In this document: positions 15,815 through 23,973 of the stretch, in pieces
How positions within the stretch are numbered: the first letter of the stretch is position 1
How the letters are laid out: each line of letters begins with the position of its first letter
NCBI GenBank assembly: GCA_900766165.1
Contig: CAAFUK010000027.1
Location: forward strand, 1-43,582
Source of the DNA: an uncultured Collinsella sp.
Lineage (GTDB): Bacteria > Actinomycetota > Coriobacteriia > Coriobacteriales > Coriobacteriaceae
Direction: 5' to 3'
DNA length: 43,582 nt
Translations under genes and position numbers: made by a program
Notes under the pieces: model-generated
What the model was told of the DNA's origin: nothing
Databases searched by the model: none
Seen by the model: the letters and a program-made list of their open reading frames with translations, nothing else

Positions 15815-17572
15815 CTACAGCTGCCAGGCAGCCGCTTCCTTTTGCAGCGCAACCATGCGGGCGAATTCTCCACCTGCCGCCTTGAGCTGCGCCGGAGTGC
15901 CCTGCTCGGCAACCACACCATCCTTGAGTACAACGATTTTGTCGGCATTTTCCACCGTACGCATACGGTGGGCGATCACGATTACCGTCTTGCCTGCGAG
16001 CAGGCGGGAGAGCGCCTGCTGCACCACGGTCTCGTTCTCCACATCCAAACTCGCCGTCGCCTCGTCCAGCAACACGATCGGCGCGTCTTTGAGCAGCGCG
16101 CGGGCGATGGAGATGCGCTGGCGCTCGCCGCCGGACAGCTTGGAGCCATTCTCGCCGATCATGGTGTCATAGCCCTGCGGCATGCGGCTCACAAACTCGT
16201 CGCAGTTGGCGGCACGCGCGGCAGCAAGCACTTCCTCATCGGTGGCATCACGACGTCCAAGACGGATGTTTCCCATCACCGTGTCGTCAAAGAGTAGCAC
16301 GTCTTGGAACACAATAGCGTAGTCGCGCAGCAGCACCTCGGGATCAACGCTCGCAACATCCACGCCACCCACGGTGACCGTGCCTTCGGTAGCATCCCAA
16401 AAGCGCGCGGCCAGGCGGCTCACCGTAGACTTACCGGAACCCGAAGGACCGACCAGTGCCGTGACCTCGCCTTCCTTGGCGGTAAAGCTCACATCGGTCA
16501 AAACCTTCTCGCCGGCGCGTCCGTCGCTGCCCGCACCATAGCCAAATGCCACGTGATCGAACACCACGTCATGACCCACGGGTTCAAACTGCTCGCTGCC
16601 CCGCGCCACGGGCTCCTCCATGATGGAGCGCATGCGCTTGGCCGACGACTCGGCGGCAAACAGCTCGGACATCAGCATCAGTGCCTGATCGAAGGGCGCA
16701 TAGATGCGGCTCACCATGAGCAGGAAGGCAAACATCACCAAAAAGTCGACCTGGCCGGAGGCGACCATCGCAGCGCCCGTGACCAACGTGGTGGCAATCC
16801 CCAGGCGCAGGATGGCAAAGGCGGAGTTGACCAAAAGCCCATTGGCGAGCTCGCCTTTGGTGGTCTCGCGCTCCTCGGCATCGATCACGGCGTTGAGTCC
16901 CTCAAGATAATGGGCCTCCTGGTTGGTGGCGCGGATCTCGCGAACGCAGTCGAGCGTCTCTTGAATCGCCTCGGTAACCTTGACCTTCTCGGCGCGCACG
17001 CGATCGAACACCGGGGTCATGGGGCCGCGTGTTAGATACAGCACGGCAAAGGCCACGGGAACGCTCCAAAACGCCGCGATCGCCAGCTGCCAGCAAAAGA
17101 ACAGCGATGCCACGAAGACAATGGCGCTTGCGATGATGGCACCCCAAAGCTCTCCCAGCACGTGGCTGTAGGCGTGCTCCATGGCCTGGACGTCACCCAT
17201 GATGGTCTCGGTTAAATCGGCCAGATCACGACGGCCAAAAAACGACAGCGGCAGTTTGCGCAAGCGCTCGGCAATCTCCATACGCTGCTTGCCGCACTCC
17301 TCGTAAAAGATGCAGTAGGTGTAGTAATACTGCTGCCAGTTAGAGGCAAAGAGCAGTACGAAAAAGATCACGAGGCTGCCCACGATCGGCAGGGCATCCG
17401 GCAGGTCAGCCCCGCTGGTGAGATGCTCGACAAAGCCGGCCATAACCAGGAATAAAAAGCCCATGCCGGCCATGGTAATGAGATTGGTGAGCGTGGTCCA
17501 GAAAATGCCGCGTTTTACGCCGGCGACGCCTTTATCGGATAGGAAATACTCCTTTTGGAATGAGGCGAACAT
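15815..17572 (-). CDS. ABC transporter, fused permease and ATPase (YbtQ/IrtB-like)
   Basis: A 585-residue half-transporter with six predicted membrane segments (residues about 25-300) and a nucleotide-binding domain. Walker A is GPSGSGKST (375-383), the signature LSGGE (479-483), Walker B IVLLDE (499-504) and the switch histidine is in VIAHRM. It starts directly after the stop codon of the preceding half-transporter, so the two form a heterodimer. The pairing with a divergent AraC regulator recalls the YbtPQ and IrtAB siderophore importers, which have an exporter-like fold. Drug or peptide export is an equally possible role from sequence alone. Confidence 0.88.
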   Translation of the reverse strand: MFASFQKEYFLSDKGVAGVKRGIFWTTLTNLITMAGMGFLFLVMAGFVEHLTSGADLPDALPIVGSLVIFFVLLFASNWQQYYYTYCIFYEECGKQRMEIAERLRKLPLSFFGRRDLADLTETIMGDVQAMEHAYSHVLGELWGAIIASAIVFVASLFFCWQLAIAAFWSVPVAFAVLYLTRGPMTPVFDRVRAEKVKVTEAIQETLDCVREIRATNQEAHYLEGLNAVIDAEERETTKGELANGLLVNSAFAILRLGIATTLVTGAAMVASGQVDFLVMFAFLLMVSRIYAPFDQALMLMSELFAAESSAKRMRSIMEEPVARGSEQFEPVGHDVVFDHVAFGYGAGSDGRAGEKVLTDVSFTAKEGEVTALVGPSGSGKSTVSRLAARFWDATEGTVTVGGVDVASVDPEVLLRDYAIVFQDVLLFDDTVMGNIRLGRRDATDEEVLAAARAANCDEFVSRMPQGYDTMIGENGSKLSGGERQRISIARALLKDAPIVLLDEATASLDVENETVVQQALSRLLAGKTVIVIAHRMRTVENADKIVVLKDGVVAEQGTPAQLKAAGGEFARMVALQKEAAAWQL

Positions 17573-19399
17573 TTAGGCCTCGCCTCCCTTCGTGACGGCG
17601 GCATCCGCGGTCGCTGCAGTGATTTTCCAGCTCGCGGCCTGCTCGTACTCGGCCCACATCTTGGCATACAGACCCTCTTGGGACAGCAACTCGGCATGGG
17701 TACCCGACTCCTGCACGCTGCCCTGGTTGAGCACCACGATTTGGTCTGCGCCCACTACAGTCGAGAGTCGGTGCGCAATCATAATGACCGTGCGACCCGC
17801 CGCCAGCTTGCTAAAGGCGCGCTGGATGAGCGCCTCGTTCTCGGGATCGGCAAACGCCGTGGCCTCATCGAGCACCACGATAGGCGCGTCTTTAAGGATC
17901 GCGCGGGCGAGTGCCACGCGCTGGACCTCGCCGCCCGAAAGATATGCTCCGCCGGCGCCGAGCATGGTGTTGATGCCCTGGGGGAGCTTGGCCACAATGT
18001 CGTCGCACTGAGCTGCGGAGAGGGCCGCACGCACTTCGTCGTCAGTGGCCGAAGGCTTGGAGGCGCGCACGTTATCGGCAAGTGTTTGCCGGAACAGCTG
18101 GTTGGTCTGGAACACAAAGGCGACCTGGTCCATAAGCTCGTGCGGATCCATATCGCGAACGTCTACACCGCCTACGAGCACTCGACCCGAAGAGACATCC
18201 CAAAAACGCGGGATCAGGCTTGCGCAGGTTGACTTACCGCCACCCGAGGGACCCACCAGGGCGAGGGTGCTACCAGCGGGAACGCTGAAACTCACATGGT
18301 TGACGGCAGGTGCTTCGGCGCCCTCGTACGTAAAGCTCACGTCCTCAAATCGCACGTCGCCGCCGGCAGGGTGCTTGGGTTGCGCGGGCACGGAGAGCTG
18401 CTTGGAATCCATGACGCTTCGAATACGAGCCAGCGAATCGGCACTCATCTGAGAGGCCTCGCCCACAAACATGAGCTTGGTCATGGCCGTCGGTACCACG
18501 GCCGAAAATATCGCGTAAAACGTGAAGTTGGCCAAAAAGTGTGCAAAATCCGTCTCGCCCGGAGCCAGCAACAACGCCACCGGCAAAAAGAATGCCACGA
18601 GGCCGTTGAGCGCGGTAAGATTGAGTACCTGCGGACCTCGGCAGAACGTGCCCGCATAGTTTTGTGCCATGTCGGCGTATTCGGCGATCGCATCGTGGAA
18701 GGCCTTAAAGGAGTAGACCGTCTGCTGAAACACCTTGACCACGGGAATACCGCGTACGTATTCGGTGCCGGTCTTGTTCATCTTGACCAGCGCTCCCATG
18801 TAGGCCTTCATGAACTCGGCGCCTTTGCCGCTCATCATGGTGGCCATGGCGCCAAACGAAATGGCCACCGAGATGAGGCATGCCGCGCCCAAGCGCCAAT
18901 CGAGGGCGAAAAGCAATACGAGCAGGCCCACGACCATGGCGGCGGCGCCTGCGATATCGGGCAGCATGTGTGCGAGCAAAGTCTCGGTGGAGGCGGCACA
19001 TCCGTCTACAACACGACGCAGCTCACCGGTGGCGTGCGTGTCAAAGTAGCCAAGCGGCAGCTTAAGCAGGTGCTCGCTCGTAGTCTTGCGGATATTGGAC
19101 GCACAGCGAAACGCGGACAGATGCGTGCACATGAGCCCCACGAAATAAGCTACGATGCTTGCCAGGGCAAAACCCACGGCCCACCAGCCATACATCGCGA
19201 TGTCGCAGGCTTCGCTCCAGTTAGGCGCCACGGCGATCAGATCGCGCGCGACAAGCCAAATGCACACGTACGGGCCAAAGCTCAGCAGCTGCGAGAGCGC
19301 CGAGAGCGCCATGCCCAAATACGTTAGGAATTTGCGGTCACCGGCATACGCGAGCAACTCGCCGATGCCTCCACCTTCCCTTTTTGATCCCTTTGCCAT
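17573..19399 (-). CDS. ABC transporter, fused permease and ATPase (YbtP/IrtA-like)
   Basis: A 608-residue half-transporter and partner of the next gene. The membrane domain spans about residues 25-330. The ATPase domain has Walker A GPSGGGKST (383-391), signature LSGGE (about 488) and Walker B IVVLDEATAFADPENE. The FADPENE after the catalytic glutamate is characteristic of the YbtP/IrtA-type branch. There is no separate substrate-binding protein, as in that group. Start ATG with GAAAGGA upstream. The stop codon abuts the start of the downstream half-transporter, so translation is coupled. Regulation is probably by the divergent AraC protein. Confidence 0.88.
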   Translation of the reverse strand: MAKGSKREGGGIGELLAYAGDRKFLTYLGMALSALSQLLSFGPYVCIWLVARDLIAVAPNWSEACDIAMYGWWAVGFALASIVAYFVGLMCTHLSAFRCASNIRKTTSEHLLKLPLGYFDTHATGELRRVVDGCAASTETLLAHMLPDIAGAAAMVVGLLVLLFALDWRLGAACLISVAISFGAMATMMSGKGAEFMKAYMGALVKMNKTGTEYVRGIPVVKVFQQTVYSFKAFHDAIAEYADMAQNYAGTFCRGPQVLNLTALNGLVAFFLPVALLLAPGETDFAHFLANFTFYAIFSAVVPTAMTKLMFVGEASQMSADSLARIRSVMDSKQLSVPAQPKHPAGGDVRFEDVSFTYEGAEAPAVNHVSFSVPAGSTLALVGPSGGGKSTCASLIPRFWDVSSGRVLVGGVDVRDMDPHELMDQVAFVFQTNQLFRQTLADNVRASKPSATDDEVRAALSAAQCDDIVAKLPQGINTMLGAGGAYLSGGEVQRVALARAILKDAPIVVLDEATAFADPENEALIQRAFSKLAAGRTVIMIAHRLSTVVGADQIVVLNQGSVQESGTHAELLSQEGLYAKMWAEYEQAASWKITAATADAAVTKGGEA

Positions 19400-19441
19400 G
19401 AGATTCCTTTCTAACGGCTTGAGAGTTAACCGTACTCAACT

Positions 19442-19452
19442 TATCATTGATA
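19442..19452. promoter_or_regulatory. Short palindrome in the ABC / AraC intergenic region
   Basis: TATCA-T-TGATA is a perfect 5-bp palindrome in the 114-bp gap between the divergent ABC operon and the araC-type gene. Next to it, toward the transporter, lies TTAACCGTACTCAAC, which is also partly symmetrical. Either could be the binding site of the AraC-family regulator or of an iron regulator. The assignment rests only on position and symmetry. Confidence 0.3.
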
Positions 19453-19513
19453 TGTTAGCCAAGGCACACAATCGAGCCAGGCGTGGACGTTTTCGCAAAG
19501 GAAGGGGACGCTT

Positions 19514-20518
19514 TTGAAAATGCATCGGGCTGCGACCGACATAACTGAGCTCTACGCACCACAGTTTGAGCAGTTTGGCCTGGAGCTTTCCGGCAAGGGC
19601 GCTGTCTTTACCGGCGAGGTGGCAAACGATCGGGCGCACGGCCGCGCATGGATCATGCCCCTCTCCCCCACCTGCATCGTCATGGAGCATTTCATTACCC
19701 CGACGCACGATATGTACCTGGCCGAATACACACCCGAACCGTACGCATGCGTGAGCGAAGTCAGCATGCCCACGCTCATGTGCATGCCCGAGGCTGGCAT
19801 AACGCCTGCGAACCTTAAACCCTTGCATGGACCGTGGCCAAACAATGCCGTGTGCAGCTTTATCCAAGATAGCTGCGGCGAAGAACTAAGCCCGCTGTTT
19901 GCAGGACAGCTTTATCACTCGCGCTCGGTGCTCTTTTTGCCCGGGTATTTTGATGAGCTGGAGCAGCGGTATCCCACTGAGTTCGCGGAAGTCTTTGAGG
20001 CGTTTGCCGAGTCGTGGCACGAGGAAGCGACGTCTGCCATCTGCCACACGCTGCGCCGGATTAACGAGGAACGCGCCCGTACCGTAGGCGGACACGTCTA
20101 TATGCAAGGCATCGTGGAGACCATGGTCGCGGAGCTCGCCTGTTCGCGCGCGGCCCACAAGCAGGCGCGGCAGGCGGCAGGCACGCGCGCCAGCGTGACC
20201 ATTGCCGAGGAAGCGACGGCAATGATTGAGCGTGCGCTCGACAAAGGCAGACGTGTGGGTATCAACGAGGTGGCCGAGAGGCTCTACACAAGCCGCTCCA
20301 AACTATGCGCCACCTTTAAGGCCCAAACTGGCGAGTCCCTGGGCGCCTACATTCGCAGACGTCGTATAGAGCGAGCACAGGACCTTTTGGCCGATAGCTC
20401 GCTCACGATAGCGCAGGTGGCAGAGCTTCTAGGCTACCCTCAGCAGGCCGCCTTCGCCCAAGCCTTCAAACAACACACCGGCATGACACCCACGGCTTGG
20501 CGAAGCAAGCATCGCTAA
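19514..20518 (+). CDS. AraC-family transcriptional regulator (YbtA-like)
   Basis: A 334-residue regulator. The N-terminal two thirds is a ligand-sensing region (residues about 1-225) with several conserved cysteines. The C-terminus is a two-helix-turn-helix AraC domain: VGINEVAERLYTSRSKLCATFKAQTG, then RIERAQDLLADSSLTIAQVAELLGY and FAQAFKQHTGMTPTAWR. It is divergent from the two half-transporter genes and so is likely their activator, perhaps responding to the transported ligand as YbtA does. The start is uncertain: a TTG at 19514 sits 6 nt after GGGG of GGAAGGGGA, while the ATG at 19520 sits 12 nt after it. I favour TTG, with a two-residue difference. Confidence 0.85.
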   Translation: MKMHRAATDITELYAPQFEQFGLELSGKGAVFTGEVANDRAHGRAWIMPLSPTCIVMEHFITPTHDMYLAEYTPEPYACVSEVSMPTLMCMPEAGITPANLKPLHGPWPNNAVCSFIQDSCGEELSPLFAGQLYHSRSVLFLPGYFDELEQRYPTEFAEVFEAFAESWHEEATSAICHTLRRINEERARTVGGHVYMQGIVETMVAELACSRAAHKQARQAAGTRASVTIAEEATAMIERALDKGRRVGINEVAERLYTSRSKLCATFKAQTGESLGAYIRRRRIERAQDLLADSSLTIAQVAELLGYPQQAAFAQAFKQHTGMTPTAWRSKHR

Positions 20519-20582
20519 GGCCCAAGCTCCCTGGCCGTAACGGAGCGATTAATTAGCCGCCGCCCGTCAGCTCACCCAGGAT

Positions 20583-21947
20583 CTAAACGTCAAGATATGC
20601 ACAATCAAGCGCCTTTTTGATAAGAGGGACAGATCGATCAGCCAAATACAACGGAATGTTGAGCACCCCGTCGTCGAGCTTTAGGTTCTTAAGTGAGTAG
20701 CGGACCCTCAATGGAGTCGTCTCCGCATGCTTGTCGGCATAGTACTTAAGGCTCTTGGAATGAACGACCTCTCCCGATTTGACCTCGACGGGAACGATTT
20801 CGTTTCCGACTTGAATCAAAAAATCGACTTCGTGCTTCGGCTTCTCGTTTGTCCAATAACGCGGAGCAGCATCTAACTGTGAAAGTAATGCCTGAAGCAC
20901 ATAGTTCTCGGCGAACGAACCTTTGAACTCCGAAAATAACGCATCCGAGATGGCAAAAGCGGACGCATCCAGCCTTGCCATGCGGCGCAGCAAGCCGACA
21001 TCAAGACAGTAGACTTTAAATGCCTTGAGGTCATCGTACGCAGAGAGCGGCACACCACCGGCAGCATTAAGGCGAACCGCCGTGATGAGCCCAGCATCGG
21101 CAAGCCATTCCAGAGCATCCTCGTATTCTCGAGCACGAGCCCCCTCGCGCACCGCACCCCAAACGAACTTTTTGTTCTCGCGCGCCAACTGAGCTGGAAT
21201 CGAGTTCCATATTTGCGAAAGCTTGGCGAACTGCGCACGGCCACCATGCTTGGCAAAATCGCGCTCGTAGGAATCCAAGAGATCAGACAACACCTTATCG
21301 ACCTGAACGATATCGCCCGTCTCCACCCACCGGCCAAGAGCCTCTGGCATGCCGCCGCATGCAAAATAACGACGAAGATGCTCGACGAGACGGACATGGA
21401 AGAAATCGGGCACTGTCTCGATCTGATCCAGGCCGCCAAGGTATTCGTCGTAGTTTGCAGCGCCCTCGGCTTTCAGAAACTCGGAAAAGCTCATGGGGCG
21501 CATCTCCATGAACTCGACCTTTCCCACCGGAAAAGCGCTGGTCTCACGGGACAAGCGAACGCCCAACAAAGACCCTGCGCATGCGACGTGATACTCGGGG
21601 GCCTCGTCACAGAAGTATTTAAGGGCGCCGACTGCAGAAGGACAATCCTGGATCTCATCAATAATAAGCAGCGTTTCGCCGGGCTCGATAGGCTGTCCAA
21701 GTGCCAGGGAAAGATTTGAGATGATCCGTCGAGGATCGCGCGTACCTTCGAAAAACTGAGCGTACTCGCTCTGTACCCCAGGTGACGGCTCCTCGAGCGT
21801 CAGATACACAAAATTGAGGTACGAGGTTCGGCCGAACTCCTTAAGCGCCCACGTCTTTCCAACCTGGCGCGCCCCCTTAAGGATAAGCGGCTTACGATAT
21901 TCTGACGCTTTCCAAGCGTTAAGCTTGGCAATGATATCTCGCTGCAT
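20583..21947 (-). CDS. AAA-14 ATPase with DUF4143 domain
   Basis: A 454-residue protein of the AAA_14/DUF4143 class. Walker A is GARQVGKT (25-32), Walker B is LLIIDEIQDC, and sensor-like AGSLLG follows. The C-terminal DUF4143 domain has HEVDFLIQVGNEIVPVEVKSG, a layout like PD-(D/E)xK nucleases, which is typical of the family. These proteins are abundant in gut bacteria and archaea and their function is not settled; links to DNA handling or defence are only proposals. The upstream region is an unusually ordered palindromic block (21967-22042), which suggests tight autoregulation. It lies downstream of the gatCAB terminator and is probably transcribed alone. Confidence 0.88.
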   Translation of the reverse strand: MQRDIIAKLNAWKASEYRKPLILKGARQVGKTWALKEFGRTSYLNFVYLTLEEPSPGVQSEYAQFFEGTRDPRRIISNLSLALGQPIEPGETLLIIDEIQDCPSAVGALKYFCDEAPEYHVACAGSLLGVRLSRETSAFPVGKVEFMEMRPMSFSEFLKAEGAANYDEYLGGLDQIETVPDFFHVRLVEHLRRYFACGGMPEALGRWVETGDIVQVDKVLSDLLDSYERDFAKHGGRAQFAKLSQIWNSIPAQLARENKKFVWGAVREGARAREYEDALEWLADAGLITAVRLNAAGGVPLSAYDDLKAFKVYCLDVGLLRRMARLDASAFAISDALFSEFKGSFAENYVLQALLSQLDAAPRYWTNEKPKHEVDFLIQVGNEIVPVEVKSGEVVHSKSLKYYADKHAETTPLRVRYSLKNLKLDDGVLNIPLYLADRSVPLIKKALDCAYLDV

Positions 21948-21966
21948 GACCGAACCTCCCGCAAAG

Positions 21967-22042
21967 AAACTTCCGTAAACGTGATATTTCCCACATTTTA
22001 CCCTAGGTAAAACGTGACATTTATCACATTTACGGAAGTTTT
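21967..22042 (-). promoter_or_regulatory. Twin 27-bp operator-like repeats inside a long palindrome
   Basis: The ends AAACTTCCGTAAA and TTTACGGAAGTTT are perfect complements, continuing as GTGATA / TATCAC with one offset base. Within lie two direct copies of a 27-bp imperfect palindrome (21975-22001 and 22007-22033) of the form GTAAA-CGTGA-ATTT-CACATTTAC. They meet at CCCTAGG, where TTTTACC / GGTAAAA form another palindrome. The block is AT-rich and lies 20-95 nt before the AAA/DUF4143 start codon. It resembles a cooperative double repressor site. Confidence 0.7.
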
Positions 22043-22072
22043 AAGCTCATTTCGCCACACTTTCATCACATT

Positions 22073-22104
22073 CAAAAGACGGAGGCGCTATTTGCGCCTC
22101 CGTC
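22073..22104 (-). terminator. Intrinsic terminator of the gatCAB operon
   Basis: On the minus strand a perfect 11-bp stem GACGGAGGCGC / GCGCCTCCGTC with a 5-nt loop is followed by TTTTGAA. It lies about 190 nt after the gatB stop, so the long hairpin element at 22152-22292 would be inside the operon's 3' untranslated region. Confidence 0.85.
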
Positions 22105-22151
22105 ACCATCTTTCTATCAGCCCACCTGACCCGAACGGCCGAGTCGTCACA

Positions 22152-22292
22152 GAACCCGGGAGCCCCGGCAGGGCGGGTGCTTCCTCAAAATGAGTTCCGC
22201 ACGCAAAGAAGGCCACTTAATGTGGCCTTCGTCTTGCGCAGGACTGTTCGAAATTTTGAGGAAGCACCCGCCCTGCCGGGGCTCCCGGGTTC
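22152..22292 (-). repeat. Long 3'-UTR hairpin element, copy 2
   Basis: Outer arms 22152-22191 and 22253-22292 are a perfect 40-bp inverted repeat, different in sequence from copy 1 except for a shared GGGAGCCCCGG. Read on the minus strand, the interior has ACAGTCCTG (22247-22239), CACATTAAGTG (22224-22214) and GTGCGGAACTC (22202-22192). These are the same three motifs, in the same order and with the same 14- and 11-nt gaps as copy 1. The inner stem is GAAGGCCAC / GTGGCCTTC here and GGAGAGCAC / GTGCTCTCC in copy 1, so pairing is kept while sequence changes. It begins 4 nt after the gatB stop and is orientated with gatB. Confidence 0.85.
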
Positions 22293-22296
22293 CCGC

Positions 22297-23973
22297 TTAC
22301 GAGAGCGACGTTCTCAGCAACTCGTTGAAGAGCTTCGGGTTGCCCTTGCCGCGGCTCGCCTTCATGCACTGGCCCACCAAAAAGCCGATGACCTTCTGGT
22401 TGCCGTCACGATACTGCTGCGCCTGATCGGCACAGTTTGCCAGCACCTCGTCCACGATCGGTTGTAGCGCGCCGGCATCGCTCACCTGACGCATGCCGCG
22501 CTCGTCGACGATCTTGTTGGGGTCGTCGCCGGTCTGGGCCATGGCCTCAAAGACCTCGTGCGCCTGGTTGGAGCTGATGGCATCGGTCGCCAGCAGCTTG
22601 GCAAGGGCTGCCACCTGAGCCGGCGCGATGCCGGACTCGGCGAGCGACACGCCTGCACCCTTAAGGTAGGCGATCATCTCGTTCACCAGCAGGTTTGCGA
22701 CCGTCTGTGCCTCCTTGCCAGCCATACCGGCAGCGGCCGCCTCAAAGAACTCGGCAAACTCGGGGTCGCCGGCGATCTGCTCGGCATCGGCCGTCTTAAT
22801 GCCAAAGTCAGTCTCAAAACGGGCACGCTTGGCATCGGGCAGCTCGGGGATCTCGCCTCGGCAACGGTCGATGAACTCATCGTCCAGATCGAACGGCGCC
22901 AGATCGGGGTCGGGGAACAGACGATAGTCGTCGGCCGTCTCCTTCACACGCATGACCACGGTGCGCTTGCGGCTGGGCTCCCAGTGACGGGTCTCCTGGT
23001 AGATGATGCCGCCCTCCTCGAGCACCTCGGCCTGACGGCAGATCTCGTAGGCAAGGCCGTCGTGCAGGCTCTTAAACGAGTTGAGGTTCTTGAGCTCGGT
23101 CTTGGTTCCCAGCTTGGTCTCGCCGCGGCGGCGCAGCGACACGTTGCCGTCGCAGCGCATGGAGCCCTTCTCCATGGAGCAGTCGGAAATGCCCAGCGTC
23201 ACAAAGATGCGACGGAGCTTCTCCATAAACAGGCGGGCCTCCTCGGGCGTGCGCAAGTCGGGCTCAGTCACGAGTTCAATCAAAGGCGTGCCGCAGCGGT
23301 TGTAGTCGACGAGCGACTCGGCCGCGGCGGTAATGCGGCCCTCGGCGCCGCCCACGTGGACCATCTTGGCGGCGTCCTCCTCCATGTGGATGCGCAGGAT
23401 GCGGATAGGCACCGTGTAGGAACCGTCCTCGCGGCGCTCGGGCATCTGCAGGTTGGACGCGTCATAGCTGGCCAGATGGCCGGCGCGCTGGTTGCCCTCG
23501 CGCATGGTCGACGTCATGGACGTGGACAGGCCCTCGGCATTGGCCGAAGCGCTCGCCAGGCTCTGGGCCTCGGCCTCGCCAAACGCGCAGTCGGGGCGCT
23601 CGGCGGCGCCGCGACCGGTCACGTCCAGGTCCAGGTGACCGTACATGGCAAAGGCGACCGGACCCTGCGTGGTCTGGAAGTTCTTGGCCATGTCGGGATA
23701 GAAGTAGTGCTTGCGGTAGAACATCGAGTGGCGCTGGATCTCGCAGTTGGTGGCGAGACCGGCCTTGACGATGCTCTCGATGGCGCGCTTGTTGGGTACC
23801 GGCAGGGCACCGGGCAGGCCCAGGCACACCGGGCACACGTTGGCGTTGGGCTCGTCATCGTGGCTGAGCTTGCAGTTGCAGAACATCTTGGTATCGAGTG
23901 CGGTGAGCTCGGTATGGATCTCCAGGCCGATCACGGCCTCCCAATCCTGCAGGACCTCGGAAAGCTCCTTCAT
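22297..23973 (-). CDS. gatB: Aspartyl/glutamyl-tRNA amidotransferase subunit B
   Basis: The kinase and tRNA-binding subunit of GatCAB, which amidates Glu-tRNA(Gln) and/or Asp-tRNA(Asn). It is 558 residues, longer than the usual 470-510. Conserved parts include WEAVIGLEIHTEL, the zinc-type cysteines CNCKL and CPVCLGLPGALPVPN, YRKHYFYPDMAKNFQ, EEDAAKMVH, FPDPDLAPF, and the C-terminal YqeY-like tail ending NPKLFNELL. The extra length is mainly an insertion at about 118-187, between GHLDLDV and TVPIRILRIHMEEDA. Its ATG overlaps the gatA stop codon as TAATG. Confidence 0.96.
   Translation of the reverse strand: MKELSEVLQDWEAVIGLEIHTELTALDTKMFCNCKLSHDDEPNANVCPVCLGLPGALPVPNKRAIESIVKAGLATNCEIQRHSMFYRKHYFYPDMAKNFQTTQGPVAFAMYGHLDLDVTGRGAAERPDCAFGEAEAQSLASASANAEGLSTSMTSTMREGNQRAGHLASYDASNLQMPERREDGSYTVPIRILRIHMEEDAAKMVHVGGAEGRITAAAESLVDYNRCGTPLIELVTEPDLRTPEEARLFMEKLRRIFVTLGISDCSMEKGSMRCDGNVSLRRRGETKLGTKTELKNLNSFKSLHDGLAYEICRQAEVLEEGGIIYQETRHWEPSRKRTVVMRVKETADDYRLFPDPDLAPFDLDDEFIDRCRGEIPELPDAKRARFETDFGIKTADAEQIAGDPEFAEFFEAAAAGMAGKEAQTVANLLVNEMIAYLKGAGVSLAESGIAPAQVAALAKLLATDAISSNQAHEVFEAMAQTGDDPNKIVDERGMRQVSDAGALQPIVDEVLANCADQAQQYRDGNQKVIGFLVGQCMKASRGKGNPKLFNELLRTSLS

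Noticed and set aside
22152..22292. The long hairpins as ordinary intrinsic terminators
   Set aside because: The stems are far longer than needed, no T tract follows, they contain conserved internal motifs, and a separate canonical terminator lies downstream of the gatB copy.
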